DNA from: Clostridiaceae bacterium
GTDB lineage: Bacteria; Bacillota; Clostridia; Oscillospirales; Acutalibacteraceae
Assembly: GCA_904502215.1 (NCBI GenBank)
Contig: CAJGDQ010000010.1
Coordinates: 1-16,281, forward strand
Length of the DNA stretch: 16,281 nt
Direction of reading: 5' to 3'
The translations under genes and the position numbers were made by a program. Every line of letters starts with the position of its first letter. Position 1 is the stretch's first letter. Positions 1-7,238 of this stretch are shown here, in pieces. The notes below the pieces were generated by a model. It saw only the letters and a program-made list of their open reading frames with translations, was not told the origin of the DNA and ran no database searches.

Positions 1-6
1 ACCTCC

Positions 7-36
7 GATACTGTTCATAAAAGATACAGTTCATAA
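7..36. repeat. Short tandem direct repeat
   Basis: A 14-base unit at 7-20 (GATACTGTTCATAA) recurs at 23-36 with one mismatch, a period of 16 bases. It lies in the AT-rich spacer downstream of coaX. No function can be assigned. Confidence 0.5.
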
Positions 37-40
37 TTTA

Positions 41-63
41 TAATTAAGGCATAAGCCTAATTA
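41..63 (-). terminator. Weak hairpin after coaX
   Basis: TAATTAAGGC (41-50), loop ATAA, GCCTAATTA (55-63) form a stem with one bulged A. The stem overlaps the coaX stop codon (57-59). On the minus strand it is followed by AT-rich sequence but no clean U-run, so it is at best a weak intrinsic terminator. Confidence 0.3.
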
Positions 64-821
64 TTCTTTTCATATATAACACGAAGTCCCTCTAAAAGAA
101 GGTTTTCATTATATATTATATTGGTTTTACAATGTTCGATTATATCCCTTGAAAGACCGCCCGTTGCAACAACTGTTGGGCTTTCCCCTAGTTCTTCTTC
201 AATTTTTTCAAGAAGCCCGTCTATCATAGCGGCCGTGCCGAAAACTAACCCCGACTGCATACATTCGATAGTGTTTGTTCCAATAACCGAGGTTGGAGCT
301 TCAATCGGAATTGAAGTTAACTGAGCAGTATTTTCAGCAAGAGCTTTAAGGGTTAACCTAACTCCTGCCGCAATAGCACCGCCTAAAAAGGTTCCGTTTT
401 TATCAAGAACGCTTATGGTTGAAGCCGTTCCCATATCGATTATAACACAGGGCATAGTATAAGCATCAATAGCTCCAACAGCACCTGCAACCAAATCGGC
501 TCCAAGCTGAGCAGGATTATCAATTTTAATATTAAGTCCGGTTTTAACACCGGGGCCTAGCATCAAGGGCACTATATGGCAAAGCTTTGAAACCGCACCT
601 GCTACTGTTTTGCCAACCATAGGCACAACCGAGGATATAATAGAATCCTCAATATCCTCACTTTCAAGTCCGTAAAGAGAAAGAAGATTTTTAATTTCAA
701 CTGCATATTGGTCATCGGTTTTTTTAGGCTCGGTTGCAAGACGGGCGGTAAATCTTAAAATATTACCGTCATAAGCACCTAAAGTTATGTTTGTATTACC
801 AATATCTATCGCTAAAAGCAT
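57..821 (-). CDS. coaX: Type III pantothenate kinase CoaX
   Basis: Cytoplasmic enzyme phosphorylating pantothenate with ATP, the first step of coenzyme A synthesis. The 254 residues match the usual length of the family. The N-terminal phosphate-binding motif DIGNTN is at residues 6-11. GADLVAG at 107-113 carries the presumed catalytic Asp109. DMGTA at 129-133 carries the Asp thought to bind the monovalent cation. TGGLS at 220-224 is the second ATP-binding segment of the ASKHA fold. The loop after FLGG reads AAG (151-153), where many family members have PG; this is a mild deviation. The ATG start is preceded by AAGGGG about seven bases upstream. It is divergent from rpsF and appears monocistronic from its own promoter. 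Identification is by motifs and length. Confidence 0.96.
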   Translation of the reverse strand: MLLAIDIGNTNITLGAYDGNILRFTARLATEPKKTDDQYAVEIKNLLSLYGLESEDIEDSIISSVVPMVGKTVAGAVSKLCHIVPLMLGPGVKTGLNIKIDNPAQLGADLVAGAVGAIDAYTMPCVIIDMGTASTISVLDKNGTFLGGAIAAGVRLTLKALAENTAQLTSIPIEAPTSVIGTNTIECMQSGLVFGTAAMIDGLLEKIEEELGESPTVVATGGLSRDIIEHCKTNIIYNENLLLEGLRVIYEKNN

Positions 822-850
822 TTTACTTCCCCTTTCAATTTGCTATATAT

Positions 851-878
851 ATTATATAACAATTCCAATAAAAATCAA
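851..878 (-). promoter_or_regulatory. Sigma-A promoter for coaX
   Basis: On the minus strand, TTGATT (878-873) is followed after 16 bases by a perfect TATAAT (856-851). Transcription would begin near 844, giving a leader of about 23 bases before coaX. Its -35 lies only 8 bases from the -35 of the divergent rpsF promoter. Confidence 0.65.
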
Positions 879-886
879 TAATTTTA

Positions 887-915
887 TTGACAAGGGGGAA
901 AAAAGTTGTTATAAT
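887..915 (+). promoter_or_regulatory. Consensus sigma-A promoter for rpsF-ssb-rpsR
   Basis: TTGACA at 887-892 and TATAAT at 910-915 are separated by exactly 17 bases, a perfect match to the sigma-A consensus. The predicted start is near 922, giving a leader of about 80 bases. Strong promoters are expected for ribosomal-protein operons. Confidence 0.9.
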
Positions 916-950
916 ACCATTTGCTAAATGGGAAAGTATGTTTTCATTAG

Positions 951-993
951 CTCCTTGCTTCGTGAGAAACGAAGCCAATAGTCCAAAGGGAGG
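951..993 (+). promoter_or_regulatory. rpsF leader hairpin covering the ribosome binding site
   Basis: A compact apical stem GCTTCGT (957-963) / ACGAAGC (969-975) with loop GAGAA sits on a lower stem. In the lower stem CTCCTT (951-956) can pair with AGGGAG (987-992), the rpsF Shine-Dalgarno region, leaving an 11-base bulge on the 3' side. In many bacteria the S6:S18 complex binds a bulged hairpin in the rpsF leader and represses translation. The position and shape fit, but I do not see the CCG trinucleotide that I recall as conserved in that motif. The regulatory role is inferred. Confidence 0.45.
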
Positions 994-1003
994 TGCAAAG
1001 TAA

Positions 1004-1285
1004 ATGACCAATAAGTATGAGGCCGGCGTTATTTTCTCTGTTGCAAACGGCGAAGAGGCTACTGCAGCTTTAAAAGAGAAGATTAATGACCTTATCGCAA
1101 AAAACGGTAGCATTGAAAGCGTTGATGATTGGGGCAAGCGCAGACTTGCTTATCTCATCAATGACGAGGCTGAGGGTTACTATGTTTTCTTCAATTTTGA
1201 AAGCGAGCCCGAATTCCCCGCTGAGCTTGAGCGTATCGTAAAGATTACTGACGGCGTTTTGCGCGTTATGGTAATCAAGAAGTAA
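1004..1285 (+). CDS. rpsF: 30S ribosomal protein S6
   Basis: Small-subunit ribosomal protein that binds S18 on the platform of the 30S particle. The 93-residue length is normal. The family signature is visible as VDDWGKRRLAY at residues 40-50, within the expected ferredoxin-like fold, and the protein starts with the typical KYE segment. The ATG is preceded by GGGAGG nine bases upstream. It is first in the conserved order rpsF-ssb-rpsR, and its partner S18 is encoded by the third gene. Its leader can form a structure that would hide the ribosome binding site, which fits autoregulation. Confidence 0.97.
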   Translation: MTNKYEAGVIFSVANGEEATAALKEKINDLIAKNGSIESVDDWGKRRLAYLINDEAEGYYVFFNFESEPEFPAELERIVKITDGVLRVMVIKK

Positions 1286-1298
1286 TGGAGGAAAAAAG

Positions 1299-1718
1299 AT
1301 GTTTAACCTAGTAGTTTTAACAGGTCGCCTTACAGCTGACCCCGAACTCAAAACCACTTCTAACGGCATCCCGGTAACGACCTTCTCCATTGCAGTTGAC
1401 CGCCGTTACCGTTCCGGAGAGGAGCGTCAAACCGATTTTATAACCATCGTTGCTTGGCGTCAATCTGCGGAATTTATCACAAAATACTTTAATAAAGGTA
1501 ATCTTATCGGTATCGAAGGCTCTATCCAAACCCGTAGATATCAAGATAAGAACGGCAACAACCGCACTGCATTCGAGGTTGTTGCAAGCAATGTTCAGTT
1601 TGTTGAATCAAAGAGGGATTCTGCAGGCTCTGATGCCGCTCCCGCTTCCTTCAGCAATGCTGATGTAAACGATTTCACCGATTTAGGTGATGCAACGGAT
1701 GATGATTTACCGTTCTAA
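1299..1718 (+). CDS. ssb: Single-stranded DNA-binding protein
   Basis: Binds and protects single-stranded DNA in replication, repair and recombination, acting as a tetramer and recruiting partners through its tail. An OB-fold domain covers about residues 1-105: it opens with the typical NLVVLTGRLTADPEL, and IVAWRQSAEF follows near residue 50. A flexible Ser/Ala/Asp-rich linker leads to the acidic tip DDDLPF at residues 134-139, the conserved docking peptide for DNA-metabolism proteins. The 139-residue length is usual for Clostridia. The start has GGAGG upstream, and the gene lies 13 bases after rpsF in the classic S6-SSB-S18 operon. Confidence 0.97.
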   Translation: MFNLVVLTGRLTADPELKTTSNGIPVTTFSIAVDRRYRSGEERQTDFITIVAWRQSAEFITKYFNKGNLIGIEGSIQTRRYQDKNGNNRTAFEVVASNVQFVESKRDSAGSDAAPASFSNADVNDFTDLGDATDDDLPF

Positions 1719-1741
1719 TTTTAACTAAGGAGGGCTTTTAA

Positions 1742-1987
1742 ATGGAAAACGAGAGAAACGATAGACCGATGCATAAGAAATCTCGCAAAAAGGTTTGCCA
1801 TTTCTGCGTTGATCGTGTTGAAAGCATTGATTATAAGGATGTTGCCCGTCTTCGCAAGTTCATTTCTGAGCGTGCTAAGATTCTTCCCCGCCGTGCAACC
1901 GGCACCTGCGCTGCTCATCAGCGTGCTTTGACCACCGCTATTAAGCGTGCTCGTCAAATGGCATTACTTCCTTATGTAAACGATTAA
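1742..1987 (+). CDS. rpsR: 30S ribosomal protein S18
   Basis: Small-subunit protein that pairs with S6 and contacts 16S rRNA in the platform. At 81 residues it is of normal size. The basic N-terminus is followed by KVCHFCVDRVESIDYKDV and then RLRKFISERAKILPRRATG, the S18 core with its RNA-binding basic surface. CHFC is a Cys pair seen in zinc-type S18 forms; further ligands are not obvious, so zinc binding is uncertain. The start codon follows AAGGAGGG at 1727-1734. It is the last gene of the operon and is followed by a strong terminator. Confidence 0.97.
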   Translation: MENERNDRPMHKKSRKKVCHFCVDRVESIDYKDVARLRKFISERAKILPRRATGTCAAHQRALTTAIKRARQMALLPYVND

Positions 1988-1995
1988 TAAAAATT

Positions 1996-2029
1996 AAAAC
2001 TGCTTAAGATTTTCTTAAGCAGTTTTTTT
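1996..2029. terminator. Bidirectional terminator between rpsR and the convergent transporter gene
   Basis: ACTGCTTAAG (1999-2008), loop ATTTT, CTTAAGCAGT (2014-2023) form a perfect 10-bp stem followed by seven T on the plus strand. The minus strand reads a T-rich tract on the other side. The stop codon of the convergent transporter gene (2015-2017) lies inside the stem. Confidence 0.9.
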
Positions 2030-2923
2030 ATTTGTAAAAACATTGACTCCCCAAACACCGAGGATGATAATAAGGCAAAGTAAGTATTCAACAAAAGTGA
2101 ACTTTTCTTTTAGGAAAACAACCCCTGCCATAACCGTTACAACGGTTATTATATTTGAAAATGAGGAGGACTGAACCGCACTTATTTTCGAGGTTGAATA
2201 GTTATAAAGAAGAAATGCCAAAACCGAGGAAGCAATCGATAAATAAAGGATTGCGGCAATAAATTTTATGTTTGAAACAGCTCTTAAAAGCTCGGGTATG
2301 TATTCCCCCTTGAGAGAAACAAAGCCCAAAATATTAAAGCCGATAAAACCTATTAAAAACATAGCATAAGTTCTTTCAAATGGGTTGAAATTTTCCGATT
2401 CAGAACGGCTTAAAAGATTGAAAACCGCAGCGCAAGCAACTGCTAAAACCAGCATTATTATACCCCAAAAATAATTTTTTGAATTATCATTTGAAATAAC
2501 GCTTATAGCGGCAACCGAAGCTATCGAAAGAAGGGTGCATATAACCTGAATTGCCGTTGGTTTTTCTTTAAGAAAAAATACTGCCAAAAGCATAACCGCA
2601 ACAGGAACCAATGAAATTATAACTCCCGATAGAGCCGAGGATACAAGTGAAAGCCCATAAAGCTCGAAAATAAAATATAAAAGCGGTTGGCAAATCGCCA
2701 TAAGAAAAATTCTTTTTTTAGGTTTCCCTTTAAGGCTTATCTTTATTTTTCCCGTTAAAAGCAAAAGATTAAGAAAAATAAAAGCAAAGGTAAACCTAAC
2801 CGCTAAAATTACCAATGGCTGACTAACGCTTAAAGCCAATTTTGAAAATATAAAACTAAAACCGAAAATCATATTGGCAACAAGGGCTGCCATCATTCCG
2901 CCAAACTCTTCTTTTTTAACCAT
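2015..2923 (-). CDS. EamA/DMT-family transporter
   Basis: Integral membrane protein of the drug/metabolite transporter superfamily; substrate unknown. From the ATG at 2923 it has 302 residues, normal for a ten-helix EamA protein formed by two five-helix repeats. The first begins with MAALVANMIFGFSFIFSK, and the second follows a loop containing SRSESENFNPFERT. PLVILAVRFTFAF and FFLKEKPT are typical EamA segments. An in-frame TTG at 2953 would add 10 residues. I prefer the ATG because it has GGAG seven bases upstream and because the predicted transcription start lies downstream of the TTG. It is monocistronic and divergent from the PucR-type gene. Confidence 0.87.
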   Translation of the reverse strand: MVKKEEFGGMMAALVANMIFGFSFIFSKLALSVSQPLVILAVRFTFAFIFLNLLLLTGKIKISLKGKPKKRIFLMAICQPLLYFIFELYGLSLVSSALSGVIISLVPVAVMLLAVFFLKEKPTAIQVICTLLSIASVAAISVISNDNSKNYFWGIIMLVLAVACAAVFNLLSRSESENFNPFERTYAMFLIGFIGFNILGFVSLKGEYIPELLRAVSNIKFIAAILYLSIASSVLAFLLYNYSTSKISAVQSSSFSNIITVVTVMAGVVFLKEKFTFVEYLLCLIIILGVWGVNVFTNKKTA

Positions 2924-2956
2924 ATCAAAGCTCCAAACTTCTAATTTACGCAAAAT

Positions 2957-2985
2957 AATTTATCAGTTTTTTTCTCTTTTGTCAA
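2957..2985 (-). promoter_or_regulatory. Promoter for the EamA transporter gene
   Basis: On the minus strand TTGACA (2985-2980) is followed after 17 bases by TAAATT (2962-2957), 4/6 to the -10 consensus. The start would be near 2950, so an upstream TTG codon at 2953 would lie outside the mRNA. Confidence 0.55.
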
Positions 2986-3054
2986 CTTCATCCATTAAAA
3001 ATATACCTGTTAAAATTTTTTGTAATAAATTTGTAACTTTTTTCGGTTTTCCCC

Positions 3055-3083
3055 TTGAAAAAAAATTAGTTTTCGTATACAAT
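3055..3083 (+). promoter_or_regulatory. Sigma-A promoter for the pucR-ftsEX-M23-vanZ operon
   Basis: TTGAAA (3055-3060), a 17-base spacer and TACAAT (3078-3083), each one mismatch from consensus. It lies about 57 bases before the first gene. No other good promoter or terminator was seen between here and 8185, which supports one long transcript. Confidence 0.75.
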
Positions 3084-3139
3084 AGGTATATATATTATTT
3101 TAAATTATTATATTAAATATTTTGAGGAAGTGGAATACC

Positions 3140-4216
3140 ATGTCAAACCGTTTATTTCAAGGTGTTATTCACCAAATGAAAGATTCTATTGACCGCACCT
3201 TCGGTGTTATCGATGAAAACTTCACTATCATCGCCTGCAGCGAGCTTAGCAAGATTGGCGAAACAGTTGAAGCTTTTCAGATTCCCTCAGGAGAAACTTT
3301 AGTTTTAAACTCGGTAACCTATAAAGATTTAGGCTCAGCTCAGGGTCCTCAGTATTTCATATTTGTTGAAGGCGATGATATTTTCGCTTCTAAATATGTT
3401 TCTATATTAGCTGTTGCCTTTGCTAATATCAAATTTTATTATGATGATAAGTATGACCGTGCAAGCTTCATTAAGAATATCATTCTTGATAACATTCTCC
3501 CCGGTGATATTTATCTTAAAGCCCGTGAGCTTTATTTTAACTACGATGTTATGAGAACGGTTATTTTAATTCGTTCTGTTAGAGAGACCGATGTTTCGGT
3601 TTATGATATTCTTCAAAATCTCTTCCCCGATAAATCAAAGGATTTTGTTATCAGCATAAACGAAACCGATATTGCTCTTGTTAAAGAAACAAAACCGGGT
3701 ATTGACCCCAAAACTATCGAAAAATTGGCAACAACCATTGCCGATACTCTCTCGGGTGAATTTTATGTCCAGGCTGTTATCGGCATCGGAGCTACTGTTG
3801 ATAATCTTAAGGACCTTGCTCGTTCCTTCAAGGAAGCTCAGGCAGCCTTAGAGGTTGGAAAGGTTTTCGATACCGATAAAACTATTGTTTCTTATGATAA
3901 CCTTGGTATTGCAAGACTTATTTATCAGTTGCCAACAACCCTTTGCGAAACCTTCTTAAAGGAAGTTTTCAAAATGGGCTCTATTGAAAGCCTTGATGGT
4001 GAAACTCTTTTCACCATTCAGCGTTTCTTTGAAAACAACCTCAATGTTTCAGAAACCTCAAGAAAGCTCTTTATCCATAGAAACACCTTAGTTTACAGGC
4101 TTGAGAAAATCAAGAAAATAACAGGTCTTGACCTTAGAGAGTTTGACCACGCAATCATCTTCAAGATTGCCCTTATGGTTAACAAATATTTAAAGAGCAA
4201 CCCCATTAAATACTAA
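3140..4216 (+). CDS. PucR/CdaR-type helix-turn-helix regulator
   Basis: Probable cytoplasmic transcription regulator of 358 residues. The C-terminal part (about 287-350) is a PucR-type helix-turn-helix: FFENNLNVSETSRKLFIHRNT followed by LVYRLEKIKKITG and then FDHAIIFKIAL. Ahead of it, GIGATVDNLKDLARSFKEA (about 215-233) resembles the GGDEF-like CdaR middle domain. The N-terminal 100 residues could be a sensory region; the ligand is unknown. A TTG at 3122 would add six residues, but GAGGAAGTGG sits where a ribosome binding site for the ATG at 3140 should be. It heads the ftsEX operon, 22 bases before ftsE, so a role in controlling cell-envelope genes is inferred. Confidence 0.82.
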   Translation: MSNRLFQGVIHQMKDSIDRTFGVIDENFTIIACSELSKIGETVEAFQIPSGETLVLNSVTYKDLGSAQGPQYFIFVEGDDIFASKYVSILAVAFANIKFYYDDKYDRASFIKNIILDNILPGDIYLKARELYFNYDVMRTVILIRSVRETDVSVYDILQNLFPDKSKDFVISINETDIALVKETKPGIDPKTIEKLATTIADTLSGEFYVQAVIGIGATVDNLKDLARSFKEAQAALEVGKVFDTDKTIVSYDNLGIARLIYQLPTTLCETFLKEVFKMGSIESLDGETLFTIQRFFENNLNVSETSRKLFIHRNTLVYRLEKIKKITGLDLREFDHAIIFKIALMVNKYLKSNPIKY

Positions 4217-4238
4217 TTAAAGGATTGAACTAACTCAG

Positions 4239-4964
4239 ATGGAGCAATTTTTAAACCAAAATATCGCCTTCAAAGAAGAGAAGCCGATTATTGAGTTTCG
4301 TGGTGTTTCCAAAACCTATCCCGGAGGCACCCATGCGCTTGACGATGTTAACATCAAGATTAACAACGGCGAGTTCGTATTTATCGTAGGTTCTTCGGGA
4401 GCAGGTAAAAGCACCTTTATGAAGCTCATTATGCGTGAAGAAAAAACCAATATCGGCAAAATTACCGTTAACGGATTCGACCTTACCTCTATGAAGCGCA
4501 AACAGGTTCCTATGCTTAGAAGAACTATGGGTATAGTTTTTCAGGACTTCCGCTTAATACCAACTATGAATGTTTTTGATAATGTTGCCTTTGCTATGCA
4601 TGTGGTTGGAGCTTCGGGCAAGGATGTTCGCCGAGAGGTTACAAAGGCTTTAAGCAAGGTAGGTCTTGGCCATAAGGCTCGCTCGATGCCCAATCAGCTT
4701 TCGGGCGGTGAGCAGCAGCGTGTAGGTCTTGCTCGTGCCCTTGTTAACTCTCCTGACCTTATCATTGCGGACGAGCCAACAGGTAACGTTGACCCAAATA
4801 TGTCCTATGAGATAGTTTCTTTGCTTACCGAGATTAATAAAAAAGGAACAACCATTCTTATGGTTACCCATGACCATAACCTAGTTCGTGATTTCCATCA
4901 TAGAGTTATAATGCTTGATGGCGGAAAGATTGTTGCGGATAACGCCGGAGGTGATTTGGCATGA
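4239..4964 (+). CDS. ftsE: Cell division ATP-binding protein FtsE
   Basis: ATPase subunit of the FtsEX complex, which couples ATP hydrolysis at the septum to activation of peptidoglycan hydrolases. ABC motifs are complete: Walker A GSSGAGKST (51-59), Q-loop Gln102 in VFQDFRLIP, signature LSGGEQ (154-159), Walker B LIIADEP (174-180) and switch His211. At 241 residues it carries about 17 extra N-terminal residues ahead of IIEFRGVSKTYPGG, where FtsE proteins usually begin. The only AGGA is about 14 bases from the ATG, so initiation is weak or coupled. There is no ATG, GTG or TTG at the expected shorter start. It overlaps ftsX by four bases (ATGA), implying coupled translation. Confidence 0.95.
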   Translation: MEQFLNQNIAFKEEKPIIEFRGVSKTYPGGTHALDDVNIKINNGEFVFIVGSSGAGKSTFMKLIMREEKTNIGKITVNGFDLTSMKRKQVPMLRRTMGIVFQDFRLIPTMNVFDNVAFAMHVVGASGKDVRREVTKALSKVGLGHKARSMPNQLSGGEQQRVGLARALVNSPDLIIADEPTGNVDPNMSYEIVSLLTEINKKGTTILMVTHDHNLVRDFHHRVIMLDGGKIVADNAGGDLA

Positions 4965-5983
4965 AGTTAGCAAGTATTAAATACCTCACAGGCGAAGGCT
5001 TTAAAAGTGTTTGGGCTAACCGCCTCATGTCATTAGCATCAACAGGTGTTCTTGTTGCTTGTATGGTTATTATAGGTCTTGCCATTTTAATTGCAGAAAA
5101 TGTTAATATGGCAGTTGGCAACCTTGAAAAGCAAAACGTTGTTATGGCTTATATGAAGGATTATACCTGGGCTTTATATGATGAAGATAGACCTGAAAAT
5201 ACCTCAAGTGAAGAAACAACAGAACAAGCCGATAAAAATGGCATAAAAGAAAGCGATTATATAATTCATAACGAAAAGGAAGCCAAGGCTCTTTGCGATG
5301 AAATTGCAAAGCTTCCAAATGTTGCCGAGGTTACTTATGTTTCGGGCGAAGAGGGTCTTGAAAGCACCAAAAATATTTTGCCCGATGGCCAAGAAGAATA
5401 TTTCACCTTCCTTGAAGAAGAGTATGGCAATCCCCTCTCGGGTGCAGCCAAGGTTACTATGACCGATATGGCTCTCTTTAATGAAACGGTTGAGCAAATC
5501 AAGAAAATTGAGGGTGTTAGCTCTATTCAGTCACAGGGCGACCTTGCCGATACCCTTAACGCCTTAAAGAAAGGCATTGGCGTTGCAGGAATATTCATCA
5601 TTTCCATTCTTGTTATCATTTCATTAGTTATAGTTTCTAATACCATTCGTGTTACAATGTATAACAGAAAGCTTGAAATAAGCATTATGAAGGCAGTTGG
5701 AGCTACCGATGCCTTTGTTCGTATCCCCTTTGTTGTTGAGGGTATGCTTATAGGCATCATATCCGCCCTTATTTCTGAGGGTCTTCTCTATTTCTGTTAT
5801 CGTGTTGCAACCGAAACTATTATCTCAACCCTCGGAACTACCGATATAGTTAAATATAGCGAGATGGCGTTACCTCTTCTCTTGGTATTCCTTGCCATTG
5901 GTATTCTTGCGGGTGTTATCGGAAGCGTTATTATGATTGGCAAATACCTCAAAAAAGAGGGAAGCGAATTTGCAGCAATCTAA
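4961..5983 (+). CDS. ftsX: Cell division permease-like protein FtsX
   Basis: Membrane partner of FtsE that passes the ATPase signal to an extracellular peptidoglycan hydrolase. The 340 residues show the FtsX layout: membrane segment 1 at about 24-45, a large extracellular domain (46-205), then membrane segments at about 206-228, 255-280 and 303-327. YNRKLEISIMKAVGATD (234-250) is the conserved cytoplasmic loop. The extracellular domain contains an acidic low-complexity stretch at 74-97 (DEDRPENTSSEETTEQ), unusual next to the more conserved parts. The start has GGAGGTGAT five bases upstream, inside the end of ftsE. A candidate target hydrolase is encoded 31 bases downstream. Confidence 0.95.
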   Translation: MKLASIKYLTGEGFKSVWANRLMSLASTGVLVACMVIIGLAILIAENVNMAVGNLEKQNVVMAYMKDYTWALYDEDRPENTSSEETTEQADKNGIKESDYIIHNEKEAKALCDEIAKLPNVAEVTYVSGEEGLESTKNILPDGQEEYFTFLEEEYGNPLSGAAKVTMTDMALFNETVEQIKKIEGVSSIQSQGDLADTLNALKKGIGVAGIFIISILVIISLVIVSNTIRVTMYNRKLEISIMKAVGATDAFVRIPFVVEGMLIGIISALISEGLLYFCYRVATETIISTLGTTDIVKYSEMALPLLLVFLAIGILAGVIGSVIMIGKYLKKEGSEFAAI

Positions 5984-6014
5984 TTTTATAAACTCTAATC
6001 TCAAGGAGAAAACA

Positions 6015-7238
6015 ATGAAATCAGTTTTAAAACGGATAACCTGTGTAACACTTTGTTTGGTTATAACAATTTGCGCCGTTAATATTCTTTCCTTTGTTTC
6101 CTTCGCTGCCACAAAGGAAGAAACTCAGCTCAAAAATGATATAGCCAGCCTTAAAGCTCAGGCTGCTGAAATTCAAAAGGATATTGATAGACTCAAGGCT
6201 CAAAAGGCAGACCAGGGAGTTATTCTAAAAGCGGCTCAAAGAAAGGTTGCAAATACTCAGGCTCAAATTACCCGTTGCAATAACGAAATCAATAGTATTA
6301 ACAGTAAAATCGCCGAAAATAAGGCTCAAATAGATAAAAACAATGAGAAAATTGAAGATAGTAAATTAGCTTTTAAAAAGCGTCTTAGAGCTATCTATAT
6401 GAGTAACTCCAGCGGCAGCACCCTTCAGATTCTTCTTGGTGCTGAAAACTTTGCCGAATATCTTCAGTTAGCTCAGTTAACCTCTTCGGTAGCATCTCGT
6501 GATAAGGCTATGATGGAAGACTTGGCTGCCGAAATCAAGGCTCTTGAAGAGAAAAATAAAGAAAACGAGAAGCTTATTGAAAGTCAGGTTGAAATCAGAG
6601 CTTCTATTCAGTCTCAGATGGACCAGTTAAAAGCTGAAGAAGCCGAGGTTGCCGCAATTTATAACGGAATTGCATCAGAACAAAAGGATGCAGAGAAGGA
6701 TAAAGCGGATATTAATAGACAAATTAAGGATAAGCAAGACGCCCTTGATAGTATCGCAAACGGCGGCGGTCAGTATAGCGGAAAGATTAACCCGAACACC
6801 GGATTTATGTGGCCCGTTCCGGGACATTATAATGTAACTTCAGGTTGGGGTTACCGTTGGGGTTCTCTCCATAAAGGTCTTGATATTAGTGATGGTAGGA
6901 TTTACCGTGCCCCAATAGTTGCTATTGCTGACGGCACTATTTATGAAACCTATAATTCTTGCGGTCATAAGAGCAAATCCCCCGATTGCCGCTGCGGAAG
7001 CGGTTGGGGTAACCATATTGCCATTAACCACGGAAAGATGTCCAAGATTGATGGCGCTGTTTATAAGGCAATGTATGCTCATATGGATAGTATCGCTGCA
7101 GGTATGTATGTTGGCAAAGAGGTTAAACAGGGCCAGATTATCGGCTATGTTGGAACAACGGGTTGGTCAACAGGTTACCACTTGCATTTCGGACTTTATA
7201 GAAATGATATATGGGTTAACCCCGCTAACTATCTATGA
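6015..7238 (+). CDS. Secreted coiled-coil M23 (LytM) peptidoglycan endopeptidase, EnvC-like
   Basis: Predicted exported hydrolase of 407 residues. A signal peptide covers 1-32, ending in SFVSFAA. A long charged Lys/Glu/Gln-rich coiled coil spans about 35-245. An M23 domain fills about 263-407. The zinc and catalytic residues look intact: HKGLD (His286, Asp290), YAHMD (His356) and HLHF (His389, His391), so unlike EnvC it is probably an active metallopeptidase. A Cys/His-rich insertion, CGHKSKSPDCRCG (316-328), lies inside the catalytic domain. The ATG at 6015 has AAGGAG six bases upstream; an in-frame TTG at 5937 lies within ftsX and is rejected. The position after ftsEX suggests that it is the hydrolase under FtsEX control. 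Confidence 0.9.
   Translation: MKSVLKRITCVTLCLVITICAVNILSFVSFAATKEETQLKNDIASLKAQAAEIQKDIDRLKAQKADQGVILKAAQRKVANTQAQITRCNNEINSINSKIAENKAQIDKNNEKIEDSKLAFKKRLRAIYMSNSSGSTLQILLGAENFAEYLQLAQLTSSVASRDKAMMEDLAAEIKALEEKNKENEKLIESQVEIRASIQSQMDQLKAEEAEVAAIYNGIASEQKDAEKDKADINRQIKDKQDALDSIANGGGQYSGKINPNTGFMWPVPGHYNVTSGWGYRWGSLHKGLDISDGRIYRAPIVAIADGTIYETYNSCGHKSKSPDCRCGSGWGNHIAINHGKMSKIDGAVYKAMYAHMDSIAAGMYVGKEVKQGQIIGYVGTTGWSTGYHLHFGLYRNDIWVNPANYL

Noticed and set aside
835..1390. Minus-strand frames opposite rpsF and ssb
   Set aside because: They are antisense to well-supported genes, lack ribosome binding sites and resemble no family.
2924..2953. TTG start for the EamA transporter at 2953
   Set aside because: No ribosome binding site, and it lies upstream of the predicted transcription start; the ATG at 2923 has GGAG at proper spacing.
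3122..3139. TTG start for the PucR-type regulator
   Set aside because: It overlaps the GAGGAAGTGG sequence that would serve the ATG at 3140.
5937..6014. Longer M23 protein starting at TTG 5937 inside ftsX
   Set aside because: It would place 26 residues before a good signal peptide; the ATG at 6015 has AAGGAG and starts the signal peptide.
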